Shown: positions 18,231 to 28,400 of the stretch, in pieces | Layout: each line of letters opens with the position of its first letter | Numbering within the stretch: position 1 is the stretch's first letter | From: JANQLU01 sp964434955 | Lineage (GTDB): Bacteria > Planctomycetota > Planctomycetia > Pirellulales > Pirellulaceae | DNA length: 64,000 bases | Direction: 5' to 3' | Assembly: GCA_964434955.1 (NCBI GenBank) | Contig: CAYSXI010000005.1 | Span: 1-64,000 of the forward strand | The notes under the pieces: generated by a model | What the model was told of the DNA's origin: nothing | Database searches by the model: none | The model's input: only the letters and a program-made list of their open reading frames with translations | Program-made: the position numbers and the translations under genes

Positions 18231-20201
18231 CTAGAAGAATCGGAAGTGAATGGCGCGAGCAACTCGATGGAAAAGAAAATAGGCGAGACTTACTTTGCCG
18301 CAACGGATATTGGAAACGACGGTCGTTCCCGGCCGCAGTTGATTGAGTTTTTGTGTGTCGCCGTCCAAGGTGACCTGGATCCTGACCTGGGAAAACTGAT
18401 CCGCTTCGGCTGGCTCCGCCAACCGGGAGACCTCGGTGATGGTTCCCGTCCATTCCTGATCGGGCGCCGAGGCAATCGTTAAGACGACCTGAACGTCTTC
18501 ACGAATTGCAAAGTCCTCACCCAGCAAATGGGAAATTTCATCACTCGGCACCAGCAGGTTGGCGATCCAGACGCGGTCTGCTGGAACAATCTGGGCCAGC
18601 CGGTCTCCGCGACGAATCGGACGATCCTTGGCAAGCATATGCTGCAAGTCCCAGGTGGTTATTTCGCCGGCGAGGGGACTCTTGATAATCAGCTGGCCGC
18701 GTTTCGCCTTGAGAATCTTGAGTTCGTTGTCCAGGTAGCTGATCTGTTCTTTGGTTTCGATAATCTCTCCGGCCAGTCGAATCAGGTTCGCTTGCTGATC
18801 CGTTGAATCATCTTGTTCATAGGCAGCTTGAGCGGTCTCTTGTGAATCCAGTTTTTTCTTCGCGATTTCAAGCTTCCCTTCGGCCGTTGCAATATCGAGG
18901 TCCAAACTATCCGATCGCAAGGTTATCAGGGTATCGTCTTTTGAAATTGATTTGCCATGAGCGATAAACACTTCACTCACGTACCCATCGATCGGAGCAA
19001 ATACGGCTTGCTCATTGTCGATCTGGATTTCACCACGCGTGTGAACTTTCAACTCGGTCTTGCACAACACAAGCACCGAGACCATCGCGGAAATCATCCC
19101 AATCAAGATGAGCGAGTACAGCGTCTTGCGTGTCGAACCAAATATGGCGAGCGCTCTCTGAAGTAAGACCATGCACCCAAGAAAAGGAAGCGACTCATAT
19201 TTTTGTGCGTTGTTGAGCGCGGCGCGGGCCTGCGGCTCAATCGTGTTCAAGCGTTGTAGCGTTGCAGAGAGGTCGCCGATCGGATCCTTAAACTCGACGA
19301 CTATCACGTAGGCGGCTTGAGCCGTTCGATTCCCCCGGACTGGAATCAACATGATTGTTTCCAGCTCGTTCTGTTGGGCGTAAACCGCCAACGCCATTGC
19401 GTTGGGCGACTCATTCGAGTCCGACTTGTGGTAGACAACCGGTTTTTCATTGCGATGCATGAGCCGCGAAACCACCGCCTCGAGTGCGCGACTGGTCTCA
19501 GACCGCCGGTTCACCTGCTGGGCACCGGAACTGGCGACCAGCGCGCAGCGTGATCCCTGCCTTTTCAAAAGCCCAACTCGGTCGGCGTCGAGGAAATCTC
19601 GTGAATGGTTGACGAGCGTGATTGCCGTCGAACGAAACTTCAAATCCTGGTTGATGACAACGGAAAATGCCGCCAACTTCTTGTAATCGCGGTCAATTTG
19701 CTCGCTATGGCGAATAATGGCGGAAGCAAAGAAGTCATCGGCCAACTCTGCCATGGCTTCCACGACTTTTGTGTAAACCGGCTCGTCCGTCGCCTTCGGC
19801 TTGGCGCTAAACCCAACGACCAGAGCAGCCGCCGGCTTGAAGTTTCTCAATGGCCATACGATCGCGAACGTTTCCTTCTTTCGATCGGCCCGAAAGAAGC
19901 GACCATGATTTCCGGAATGGATTCGCTCTCGAATCTCGGCTTGCAGTTCGGGGTGAACCGCGTCAATGAATTGAAGCGAAGATGCTTCATCGGTGACCTG
20001 GGCCTTGAGTGGCAACAAGCTATCATCGGGGCCAATATGCCAAATCACGGAAGCTTGTGAAGTTAGCAGCAGGTTGGTGCGCGATAGCAACTGCTCGAAG
20101 AATTGGCTCGCATCGGATGTCTTGCGCGATACGTCCGCAAGCTCTTCCAGAATACGATCAACCTGACCTACAAATTCGTTGAGTATGGAATCACTCGTCA
20201 T
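18231..20201 (-). CDS. GAF-like sensor domain fused to HlyD-type adaptor
   Basis: A 656-residue protein, first gene of the adaptor operon. The N-terminal 340 residues look like two GAF-type domains with a helical link (for example QASVIWHIGPDDSLLPL, and LLKRQGSRCALVASSGAQQ). A single membrane helix (YSLILIGMISAMVSVLVLC, about 365-383) follows, then a membrane-fusion domain: lipoyl half (FAPIDGYVSEVFIAHGKSIS), coiled-coil hairpin, second lipoyl half (LIIKSPLAGEITTWDL) and a beta-barrel. The predicted topology puts the GAF half in the cytoplasm and the adaptor half in the periplasm. I chose the ATG at 20201 over an upstream TTG at 20216. Operon mates are the plain HlyD protein and the protease-HlyD fusion. 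A signal-gated export adaptor is possible (inference). Confidence 0.8.
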   Translation of the reverse strand: MTSDSILNEFVGQVDRILEELADVSRKTSDASQFFEQLLSRTNLLLTSQASVIWHIGPDDSLLPLKAQVTDEASSLQFIDAVHPELQAEIRERIHSGNHGRFFRADRKKETFAIVWPLRNFKPAAALVVGFSAKPKATDEPVYTKVVEAMAELADDFFASAIIRHSEQIDRDYKKLAAFSVVINQDLKFRSTAITLVNHSRDFLDADRVGLLKRQGSRCALVASSGAQQVNRRSETSRALEAVVSRLMHRNEKPVVYHKSDSNESPNAMALAVYAQQNELETIMLIPVRGNRTAQAAYVIVVEFKDPIGDLSATLQRLNTIEPQARAALNNAQKYESLPFLGCMVLLQRALAIFGSTRKTLYSLILIGMISAMVSVLVLCKTELKVHTRGEIQIDNEQAVFAPIDGYVSEVFIAHGKSISKDDTLITLRSDSLDLDIATAEGKLEIAKKKLDSQETAQAAYEQDDSTDQQANLIRLAGEIIETKEQISYLDNELKILKAKRGQLIIKSPLAGEITTWDLQHMLAKDRPIRRGDRLAQIVPADRVWIANLLVPSDEISHLLGEDFAIREDVQVVLTIASAPDQEWTGTITEVSRLAEPAEADQFSQVRIQVTLDGDTQKLNQLRPGTTVVSNIRCGKVSLAYFLFHRVARAIHFRFF

Positions 20202-20374
20202 GGTTGAACAATTCAAGCTTGCCGTGGTTGCCTATTTATCCATTCTAACCCTGCGATTTTCCGATTTCAAAAAACTGCTTCCGTTTTTTGTTTAGGACTC
20301 AATTTCATATTCCGAAAGAAATAAGGATTGTATGGATTATGCGCAATGACCTTATTATTCCGAGTGGATAGACA
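20202..20374. promoter_or_regulatory. Divergent promoter region between adaptor operon and TolC-type gene
   Basis: An AT-rich stretch of 173 bases separates the start of the minus-strand HlyD operon from the plus-strand outer-membrane protein gene. Both transcription units must start here, which suggests joint control. I cannot pick individual promoter boxes with confidence. A weak ribosome-binding sequence (GTGGATA) precedes the ATG at 20375. Confidence 0.45.
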
Positions 20375-22567
20375 ATGCTTAAAAAACTGACTCTATGTGT
20401 CATTGCAAGCACTTTGTTTGCAGCCGGTTGTCAGCATCGTCTTTCCAAGCCGGAAGCCATGGACGCGCTCGCTCCGGTCGGAAGCACATCGCCGTCGGAG
20501 GTCGAATCCCCAAGCACAAATCCGGAATTGAGTTTGCCCGATGGCCCGCTGACCAAAGCACCAGATATTAAAGGGCCGGAGATTTCATCGGATGATCGTC
20601 CCGACCTTTTTCCTGCCCCTCATTTTGACGGCCAAGATCAGCCACTGAAACCAACGAAAGAAGAAACTCCCAACGCTTCGTCAACCGTCGAAAAAATTCG
20701 CGCCGCATTTTCAAAACTCCCTTCGGTCGAGGGCCCCGAAAAGGCATTGACGCCCAAAAAGTCGGATAAGTTCTCCGAAATTGCTCTGACTCAGTTTCAG
20801 CAACCATTGCCAGACCAGGCGTTTGCTTCCGAAGTTCCGATTCGCTCGGGATCCAGTGGGAATGCAATTCCTGCCTCCGTCCGCGACATGAAGATTCCGG
20901 AACCGGCCAATACACGAGACGAGAACTACGTCGATCTTTCGATCGAAGACGCCGTCCGAATGGGCCTGCAGAATTCGAAAGTGATTCGGGATCTCGGTGG
21001 AACAACCTTGAGGAATCCAGAAGCCTTATCGAGTGCTTTTGATCCATCCATCGTTTATTCGGATCCAATCTTTGGTGAGGATGCCGCGCTGAGCGCGTTT
21101 GACGCGCAAGTTTCCTCGCAGATCTTTTTCGAAAAGAACGATCGCGAGTTAAACAACCAGTTTCTAGGAACCAATGGCCTGATCAAGCAAGACCTTGGAA
21201 CCATGAACTTTGACGTATCGAAACGTACGGCATCGGGAACCCTTTTGGCCGTTCGCTCGATCAGTGACTACGACTTCAACAACTCAGTCGGAAACCGATT
21301 TGGAAATCCGAGTGCCTCTTGGCAAACAATGGTCGAAGGTGAATTGCGACAACCTCTGCTTCGTGGCGGCCGCGTCTTGGCCAACCGGATTGCCGGTCCC
21401 AATGCATTGACGGGTGAGTTCAACGGAATCCTGCTGGCTCGGACCCGAACGAACATTAGCGTTTCCGACTTCAAAATCTCTGTCCGAAACCTGGTTAGCG
21501 ATATTGAAAACGCGTACTGGGATCTTTACTTTGCTTATCGCGATCTCGAAGCCAAAAAGATGGCCCGCGACAACGCGCTTCAAAGTTGGCGCCGAATCAA
21601 GGCATTGGGCAACCAAGGCAAAATTGGCGGTGAAGCTGACAAAGAAGGCCAGGCAAGAGAACAATACTTCCGATTTGAAGCTGCCGTTCAGGACGCCATC
21701 TATGGCCGACCCGGTGACGGAAGCCGAACCAACAACGGCAGCACTCCAGGCACATTCCGTCCGGTGACCGGTGTTCGAGTCGCCGAACGTCGGCTTCGAT
21801 TCCTCATCGGCTTGCCCATTGAAGATGGTAAAACCATTCGACCGGGCGACGAGCCGATTGTCGCGCCACTCGCTTATGACCGAATGGCCAGTTTGGATGA
21901 AGCTTTGCAGAATCGAAGTGAACTCAAACGGCAAACCCAACGCATCCGGCAGGTGAAGTTGCAGATGATCGCGGCGCAGAACATGCTACTTCCGCAACTC
22001 GACATTATTGGGCGTTATCGATTTCGAGGCTTCGGAAATAACCTCGTCGGCAATTCGGGCATTCCTAACGATAGCGCATTCGATGACATGATGGATGCGG
22101 AACACCAGGAATGGCAAGCTGGGATGGAGCTGAACATTCCAATCGGGTTCCGAAAAGAATACGCGGCGACGCGCAACATCCGCCATCGCTTGATGCGTGA
22201 ACAGCAAATCTTCCAGGAACAAAAGCGACAGGTTGCAACCGATCTGGGCAATGCGATTGATAATGTTTCACGCGCTTATCAGTTTCACGCGCTTCAGTAC
22301 AACCGACTGATCGGTGCCATTGACCAACTGAACGCGGTGATCGTTACCAACGAACAAAAGAAAGCCCCGTTGAACCTCGTCCTGGAAGCGCAACGGAGAG
22401 TCCTCGACGCACAAACACAGCTTTATCGAGCTCAAGTCGAATTCGTTTTGGCTCGCCGAAATGTCGAGTTTGAAAAAGGCACGCTGCTGGAAAGCATGAA
22501 CGTCAATTTCGCGACCGACACCAACCTGCGATCAGAATCCTCTGAGTTTTTTAGCTTTGGCCAGTAG
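20375..22567 (+). CDS. TolC-type outer-membrane efflux/secretion lipoprotein
   Basis: A 730-residue protein with a lipoprotein signal peptide (CVIASTLFAAGCQ; lipid-bearing Cys at about residue 19). A proline-rich, presumably periplasmic segment of about 170 residues is longer than in standard TolC homologues of 420-500 residues. The remainder matches the outer membrane efflux protein fold: YVDLSIEDAVRMGLQNSKVI opening the first repeat, long helices (VRNLVSDIENAYWDLYFAYR), the second repeat near SLDEALQNRSELKRQTQ, and WQAGMELNIPIGFRKEYA in the second beta segment. Such proteins form trimeric outer-membrane ducts working with HlyD-type adaptors. It is divergently placed beside three adaptor genes, so they likely form one envelope-spanning system. 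Confidence 0.9.
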   Translation: MLKKLTLCVIASTLFAAGCQHRLSKPEAMDALAPVGSTSPSEVESPSTNPELSLPDGPLTKAPDIKGPEISSDDRPDLFPAPHFDGQDQPLKPTKEETPNASSTVEKIRAAFSKLPSVEGPEKALTPKKSDKFSEIALTQFQQPLPDQAFASEVPIRSGSSGNAIPASVRDMKIPEPANTRDENYVDLSIEDAVRMGLQNSKVIRDLGGTTLRNPEALSSAFDPSIVYSDPIFGEDAALSAFDAQVSSQIFFEKNDRELNNQFLGTNGLIKQDLGTMNFDVSKRTASGTLLAVRSISDYDFNNSVGNRFGNPSASWQTMVEGELRQPLLRGGRVLANRIAGPNALTGEFNGILLARTRTNISVSDFKISVRNLVSDIENAYWDLYFAYRDLEAKKMARDNALQSWRRIKALGNQGKIGGEADKEGQAREQYFRFEAAVQDAIYGRPGDGSRTNNGSTPGTFRPVTGVRVAERRLRFLIGLPIEDGKTIRPGDEPIVAPLAYDRMASLDEALQNRSELKRQTQRIRQVKLQMIAAQNMLLPQLDIIGRYRFRGFGNNLVGNSGIPNDSAFDDMMDAEHQEWQAGMELNIPIGFRKEYAATRNIRHRLMREQQIFQEQKRQVATDLGNAIDNVSRAYQFHALQYNRLIGAIDQLNAVIVTNEQKKAPLNLVLEAQRRVLDAQTQLYRAQVEFVLARRNVEFEKGTLLESMNVNFATDTNLRSESSEFFSFGQ

Positions 22568-22616
22568 ATTGAATTCTGCCGTTGATTTTTGGCAGACGAT
22601 TCGCAAAGCGACTTGC

Positions 22617-23087
22617 TCACTTTTCGATCTTGGGTAATTCTGCCGTGCATTGAGGGCAGCGCACCGCTTTGATCGGGATGTCAACGCAACAAAACGGACA
22701 TTCCTTGGTCGTCGGAGCCTTCTCTTCTTCTTTCTGCTTCATCGCCTCGGAAGCGCGGTTCACCAGTTTCACCAGGAGAAAAACGGCGATTGCAACAATC
22801 AAGAAGTCGAACACCGTTTGCAAGAAAACACCGTAATTAACGAAGATGTCTTTCGCGACTTCTACGGTTTCACCATCCTTTTCGATTTTCTCAATCGTCG
22901 TCCCTACGGAGAACTTCAATTCACTGAAGTTGACGCCGCCAATGAGTTTGCCGATGGGTGGCATCACCACATCCTTGACCAAGGAGGATACGATCTTGCC
23001 GAATGCCGCCCCGATAATGATTCCCACGGCCATGTCGACGACGTTTCCGCGCATGGCAAAATCTTTGAATTCTTTGATCAGACCCAT
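22617..23087 (-). CDS. mscL: Large-conductance mechanosensitive channel MscL
   Basis: A 156-residue protein. The N-terminal signature MGLIKEFKDFAMRGNVVDMA and the first membrane helix (VGIIIGAAFGKIVSSLVKDV) are classical MscL; the second helix is VFDFLIVAIAVFLLVKLVN. MscL is a pentameric inner-membrane tension valve that releases solutes on hypo-osmotic shock. The C-terminal tail is extended and carries four cysteines (CPFC and CPQC), a zinc-ribbon-like ending found in some MscL proteins. I chose the ATG at 23087, which has GAGG about eight bases upstream and begins exactly at the conserved N-terminus. It is convergent with the TolC-type gene. Confidence 0.97.
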   Translation of the reverse strand: MGLIKEFKDFAMRGNVVDMAVGIIIGAAFGKIVSSLVKDVVMPPIGKLIGGVNFSELKFSVGTTIEKIEKDGETVEVAKDIFVNYGVFLQTVFDFLIVAIAVFLLVKLVNRASEAMKQKEEEKAPTTKECPFCCVDIPIKAVRCPQCTAELPKIEK

Positions 23088-23180
23088 CCTGGCAACCTCG
23101 AAAGAACGTGCGACTTGCAAATAACAATTGCAAGCGTACAAGACCCTTTGAGAATCACAAATAGAGATTGCCGGCTCAGA

Positions 23181-23699
23181 TCATGCTGAGTCGAGCGATC
23201 GCAGCTCTTTTTGCAGGCGCTGATAGCATTCGTCCAAGGATTTTGATGCGGTATCGACCAAGATGGCTTCGTCCTGTTTCGATGGTACGAAGTGCCGATT
23301 CAGGACTTCGTCCCAGGTTGGTAAAAGCTCGGGCGAATTGGACATGGCTCGACGGCTTTCAACTCGATACCGATGTTCGTCGAGATTGCTACAACGGACT
23401 TCGATATTGATCGCTGCCGCGGAAACGCTGACTGCCACCTGCTTCCATTCACGACGGGTCAACGGAATCGGATTGCAACAGTCAGCAACCACCGACGTAC
23501 CCAATTCAAGATTGTCGCTCGCAATTCGATAAGCGGTACGATAGCCTTCTCCTTCAACTTCGAAATCGCAGAGTTCTCGAATTGCCTGTTCGAGAGTGTC
23601 GATGCGCAAGTAGACCGCCATGGTTTCCTGGGCCAGTCGTTTTGCGAGTGTCGATTTTCCGACGCCGGGAAGCCCGGAAAAGATATAAAGCGTTGCCAT
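23181..23699 (-). CDS. P-loop ATP-binding kinase-like protein
   Basis: A 172-residue protein beginning with a Walker A motif (FSGLPGVGKSTLAKRLAQE, residues 7-25) and an RIDTLEQAIRE stretch typical of small P-loop kinases of the AAA_33/zeta-toxin-like group. A second strand (GTSVVADCCNPIPLTRREW) is where such enzymes place their Walker B-like and substrate residues. It is likely a cytoplasmic small-molecule or nucleotide kinase; the substrate cannot be told. No antitoxin-like partner is next to it, so a toxin role is not supported. It starts 12 bases after the SDR gene stops and is probably co-transcribed with it. Confidence 0.75.
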   Translation of the reverse strand: MATLYIFSGLPGVGKSTLAKRLAQETMAVYLRIDTLEQAIRELCDFEVEGEGYRTAYRIASDNLELGTSVVADCCNPIPLTRREWKQVAVSVSAAAINIEVRCSNLDEHRYRVESRRAMSNSPELLPTWDEVLNRHFVPSKQDEAILVDTASKSLDECYQRLQKELRSLDSA

Positions 23700-23711
23700 G
23701 GGATCCCGCTT

Positions 23712-24413
23712 TTACACCGATCGAGTGATTCCGCCGTCGACTCGAATATTTTGCCCGGTCATGTAGGCCGCGGAATCTGACAAAAGGAAATGCACCGTTT
23801 CGGCAATCTCGTCGGTCGTGCCATAACGTTCCATCGGAATCCGCGAGCGAAACTCTTCCTTTTCAGGCAAGCTATCGATAAACCCGGGTAGCAGGTTATT
23901 CATTCGAATGTTCTTCGACGCGTAGCGGTCGGAATAAAGTTTTGTGAACGCTGCCAAACCTGCTCGCATTGCAGCCGAAGTCGGAAAAGCCGGATCGGGC
24001 TCGAACGTCGCGAAGGTAGAAATGTTGACGATTGCCCCGCCTCCGACATTCTCGAAATGGGGCGTCACGATTCGCGCCATGCGAACCACGTTCAAAAAAT
24101 AAACGTCGAGTGCCGTGTGCCATTCGTCGTCAGTAATATCAAGCACCTGGCCCTTGGGACCATGCCCAGCGCTATTGACGACGGCATCAATCCGGCCAAA
24201 CTTCTCGACGGTTTCGCGGACAAGTCGCTCCAGATCTTCCGGGTTCTGGTTGGAGCCGGTTACGCCGACTCCGCCGATTTCGTTGGCGAGAACCTCGGCC
24301 TTTCCCGACGAGGACAAAACGCCGACGCCGTACCCTGACTCGGAGAGCCGCCTGGCGATCGCGGCGCCCATTCCACTTCCGGCAGCTGCGACAAGCGCAA
24401 CCTTTAACTCCAT
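23712..24413 (-). CDS. SDR-family oxidoreductase lacking the canonical YxxxK
   Basis: A 233-residue Rossmann protein of the short-chain dehydrogenase/reductase family: cofactor loop AAAGSGMGAAIARRLSESGY, NSAG motif, NIST strand carrying the catalytic-type Ser, and PG-F-DS followed by MTGQNIRVDGGITRSV at the end. Where classical SDRs have Tyr-x-x-x-Lys, this one reads SAAMRAG, so Tyr is replaced by Ser (or Thr) and Lys by Arg. From memory, a conserved marine-bacterial subgroup shares this feature; if so it is not a mutation here. I chose the ATG at 24413 because AGGAAAAGG lies just upstream; the frame can extend to 24449. Substrate unknown. Confidence 0.85.
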   Translation of the reverse strand: MELKVALVAAAGSGMGAAIARRLSESGYGVGVLSSSGKAEVLANEIGGVGVTGSNQNPEDLERLVRETVEKFGRIDAVVNSAGHGPKGQVLDITDDEWHTALDVYFLNVVRMARIVTPHFENVGGGAIVNISTFATFEPDPAFPTSAAMRAGLAAFTKLYSDRYASKNIRMNNLLPGFIDSLPEKEEFRSRIPMERYGTTDEIAETVHFLLSDSAAYMTGQNIRVDGGITRSV

Positions 24414-24522
24414 GATCCTTTTCCTTACTTGGGACTCGTGTTGAGACAAATTTACTCGCTATTCGCCTGAACAGCAAAACTTCGATAAGATGACGAGTGC
24501 CAGTGCCGCCTAAGGAGTAACC

Positions 24523-25323
24523 ATGCTAAATAAATCGCTGATTCTTTCGTGTCTGTTTTTCCTCGTTTCGCTCAACACCTATGTTCAGGCGAATAACAAT
24601 CGATTCCTGCCAGGCGATTGTTTCTTTCCGACGGCACTGGATCAATCATCGATCAAAACACTGGTGGCTTCCGACGTGAAAGATGCCAGGTTCACGTACT
24701 CGAGAATCGGAGGTTATACGCCAGCGTTTTGTGGTAATTTTGGCTATCATCACGCGAAATTTGAAAACCTGGATCAGAAGTTCATTGAGAACTTGAACGA
24801 AGCATATTCGCGCTATCGAAAACAGTGCCCGATTGAATGGAAGAAACAACTCTCGGCGGATGGTACGAAGGAAGTCAAAGTCGAGGGTAATCCCATGCGT
24901 GTCCTTTTTTATCAGGATAGTTTTGAGTTCCCCAAACACTCGCTGTTCCTTCGCTACAACGAGAATTGGGTGGATGACCTTGCGGCGTTCGGCCACGGCA
25001 AAGATTTTCCTTCCAGGCTTTGCTGCCTGATCGAAAAGCCTGAAGCCATCGTCGAGAGCTGGCGGCTTTCCAAATCGATCCCGGCTTTGAAAAGTAAGCT
25101 GCCGGAATTGAATCCGGAAAACCGAAGAAAGCCCCAGGGCCCGGCTTTGATTCAGGGCAAGATCAAGGCATACATCTTGCTCGAGGGCTCGCTCGTCGAC
25201 TATTACCGGCCCTACAAATCCAAAACCGAGGGGCTGAAGCTTCTCGTCGTTGATTCTGCGGGAATCAAAGAATTGACCTTCCACCGAAAAGGGGGCTGGA
25301 AGGAAGAAAAACCCGAGAAATAG
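24523..25323 (+). CDS. Secreted hypothetical protein
   Basis: A 266-residue protein with a clear signal peptide (SLILSCLFFLVSLNTYVQA, cleavage near residue 24) and a strong ribosome-binding site (AAGGAG, six bases before the ATG). Mature features include paired cysteines (GDCFF, FCGNF, CPIEW, LCCLIE) that could form disulfides and many aromatic and basic residues. I recognise no domain. It is a lone plus-strand gene between the SDR gene and the subtilase gene. Probably periplasmic. Confidence 0.65.
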   Translation: MLNKSLILSCLFFLVSLNTYVQANNNRFLPGDCFFPTALDQSSIKTLVASDVKDARFTYSRIGGYTPAFCGNFGYHHAKFENLDQKFIENLNEAYSRYRKQCPIEWKKQLSADGTKEVKVEGNPMRVLFYQDSFEFPKHSLFLRYNENWVDDLAAFGHGKDFPSRLCCLIEKPEAIVESWRLSKSIPALKSKLPELNPENRRKPQGPALIQGKIKAYILLEGSLVDYYRPYKSKTEGLKLLVVDSAGIKELTFHRKGGWKEEKPEK

Positions 25324-25457
25324 CTCGGGAACTTGAAGGCCGGCTCGTGTCCGGAAGGCCGCATAAAAAAAATGTCCGGTTGATCCCTCAAATTGGAATC
25401 AAGGGTTGAGGGCGCTCAATGCGCTCGGAAACACCCCATGATTTCCAAGGATCAGCC

Positions 25458-28400
25458 ATGAAATCTTCGACTTGTCTCGGTATCGTAATCGGCATGTTTT
25501 GCGCCCTGGCACTGGTTGTCGCAGGTGGCGTTGCGACCTTTCTTTTTTTGAAGCCGGTCCCGCAAAACCAGGCGTCCAATGAGGATTCCAGCTCCGTTGC
25601 GCAAGTGCCAAATCGAGCAGACGCCAATCAGCAGAACCAGCCAAACAACGCTGGCAACGACTCGGGCAAACAGAAGGTCAAAAAGAGAACCACCCTAGCT
25701 CCGCCAAAGGTCAAGCCATTGGATCCCTCCAAAATTGAGAAGGATCCGAAAATGGGGATCGACCTGGTCAAGGACGAACTGCTTGTGACCCTGCACCCGG
25801 GCAAAAGCAAAACGGACCTGGCACGCATTCTAAAACTGCTCGAACCCAATGCCAAAATGGTTGGAGAAATCCCGGCGATCAACATGTTCCAAATCCAGCT
25901 GTCCGCAGATGCCAAACATCGCGTTCGGCAAAAGCTGGAAAACCATCCCTTTGTCGCAACCGCCACTTTCAACATGATCTCTTATGCGGCAAGAAACTTT
26001 GACGACCCGACGCTTATCAATAGCGAAACACTCGATGATTGGGGCATCCAGAAAATCAATTCGGCGAAGGCTTGGGATAAAGCAACAGGAAAAGGCACCA
26101 CGATCGCTATCGTCGACTCGGGAACGCTAACCACACACGAAGAAATGAGCGGGAAACTTGTTGACCCCTACAGTTTCGCCAACCCGTCCGGCCAGATGGT
26201 TTACTTTGAATTCATCGATGCCAATTCGGGAAGGATCGATCGTTTGGCGGGGCATGGGACTCACGTCGCTATTACGGCCGCGGGTACCGGCAACAACAAG
26301 AAAGGTACCGTCGGTATCGCGCCCGACGCCAAAGTCATGCCCATCCAGGTCATGCGGTTCATCCCCGATGGAAGCCAGGCCAATGGGCCTCGAGGATTCG
26401 TTTCCGGTTCCTATGCCGAGATTATCGCCGGCATCACTCGCGCTATCTCGGCAGAAGTTGACGTGATCAATCTAAGCCTCGGACGCGGATGGAGCAAAGA
26501 CGACGTAAATGAATACCTGAACGCGAGCCCAGAAAAGAAAAAACAACTCGAGCGAGACAAGTTCATTCCCGCACGCAATCAGGACCTCAAAGCTTACGGC
26601 CCGGTCATCGATTTGGCCAACAAGATGAACGTGATCCTTGTCAATGCGGCCGGGAACGATGACTTGCCTGCCCGACTCGGCGCATTCAATTACAGCAATC
26701 GAATGATTAGTGTTGCGGCGATCGACAAGGATGAGAAACGAGCCAGTTTTTCGAATCACGGTAAGCGAACCGACGTTTCGGCGCCTGGCGTTGAAATCTT
26801 CAGCGGATTTTCAAGTGGCAACGATGCATATACCTACATGCCCGGTACTTCGATGGCATGTCCTCACGTGGCTGGACTCGTCGCTTTGATGCGGGAGAAA
26901 GATCCGGACATTACATTTAGCCAGGCTCGAAAGATATTGATTGAAACCGGCAAGAAGCTAAATACCGACAAGCCGATTGGACCGCTTGTTAACGCTTATG
27001 CAGCGATAGAAAAAACGATCGCCGCGAAAGATCAAGACAAGGATGGCGACGAGGAAACCAAGCCGGTTCCACCTGTAACACCTCAACCAACACCGGAACC
27101 AAAACCAGAACCCCCGGTTGAGTCTCCCGCTCCGACTCCCCCAACTCCGGAAGAGATCGTGAATGGACCGGCTCCTTGGACCAACCCGGAAGTTCAAAGG
27201 CTCATCGATTTGTGGCTAAGCATCGCGACTCCGCCGCTTGAGCCGGTCGATGGCCGACCTTGGTTCTACGATAAATGGGGACGCCACCTGAACAACTACA
27301 ACGTTTGGGCCAACTACGAACCGGATCACGGCTCGATGACTCGCCATCAATGGGTTTGGCAATTCGCGAAGAAGCTCGAATCAACGCGTCACGGAACACT
27401 CTATGAATTCGTGCTTGGAATGCTCCGGGATGGCAAATTCGATCCCGCACCAAACGAAATTCCCAAGAAACCGAAACCAGCGCCAGGCAAAAACAAGAAA
27501 CCCGCACCTGGGAACTCAAATGACAACTCGGGGAAACGACCACCCAACGAAAACGGAAAGCCTTCTCCGTCACCTGCCGATCAAACGAATTCCCTGACGC
27601 TGGTCCAGCTGACAGGGCAATGGTCAGGAGCAAATGAACTTGGAAACAAAATCGATTTGGTCATCTTTCAAGACCAAAAAGCCTGGCTCACGCGAAACGG
27701 GCAAACGCTGCCTTACACGGCACGTCTTGATCATTCCAAGTCTCCCTCCGCATTGATCCTCTCACAGCAACAAAAGGATCGAGTCGTGGTGGCATTGGAA
27801 CAAATCTCGGCGGACGAACTCAAGGGCTGCACGTATTTTTCTACGGGCCGACCACGTTTCCGAGATGGCGACAAAAAATACACTTATCGTTTGAAGCGAA
27901 ACGACAAAGACCCTGGCGATGCCAATTTGATGCGGCACGGATTCACCAGCGCAAAACTGGCGCTCCGAAGCACGGAAACCATGGTGGTCGGCTCCGAGGA
28001 ACCTCGTCAGTTCGCGGGTACCAGCTTGACCATGAAAACCGGTTACCAAATCGTTTCAAAAGATCTCAGCCGGGACGGATCGCGGGCCTGGATTGTGATT
28101 GACAATGTCTATCCGGACAAAGGGGCCGAGCGGGAAAAACAGGTTTGGTCGGTTCCAACCTCCGGTGGCGCCGCAAAGCGCATCAGTATGAAATTCCCCG
28201 GCCACGGAAAGGCCGTCATCAAAAGTTCTCACGATGGTAATCACGCTTGGATCCTGGTCGACTACAGCAAACCGGCAGCGGTCCAAGCGATCCGTGAATT
28301 CAAAATCTACCGGGCAACGTCAACGGGTACGTCGACCCTGGTAGCCGACACGGGCAAGGAAGAGAAGATCGCAAAACTGGGCTTGGCCCAGGACTATCAG

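Noticed and set aside
22568..22616. Terminator between the TolC-type gene and mscL
   Set aside because: CTGCC/GGCAG gives just five pairs with a long loop and no following T-run.
23181..23699. Zeta-type toxin
   Set aside because: The P-loop kinase fold is shared, but no antitoxin gene is adjacent and no toxin-specific motif is visible.
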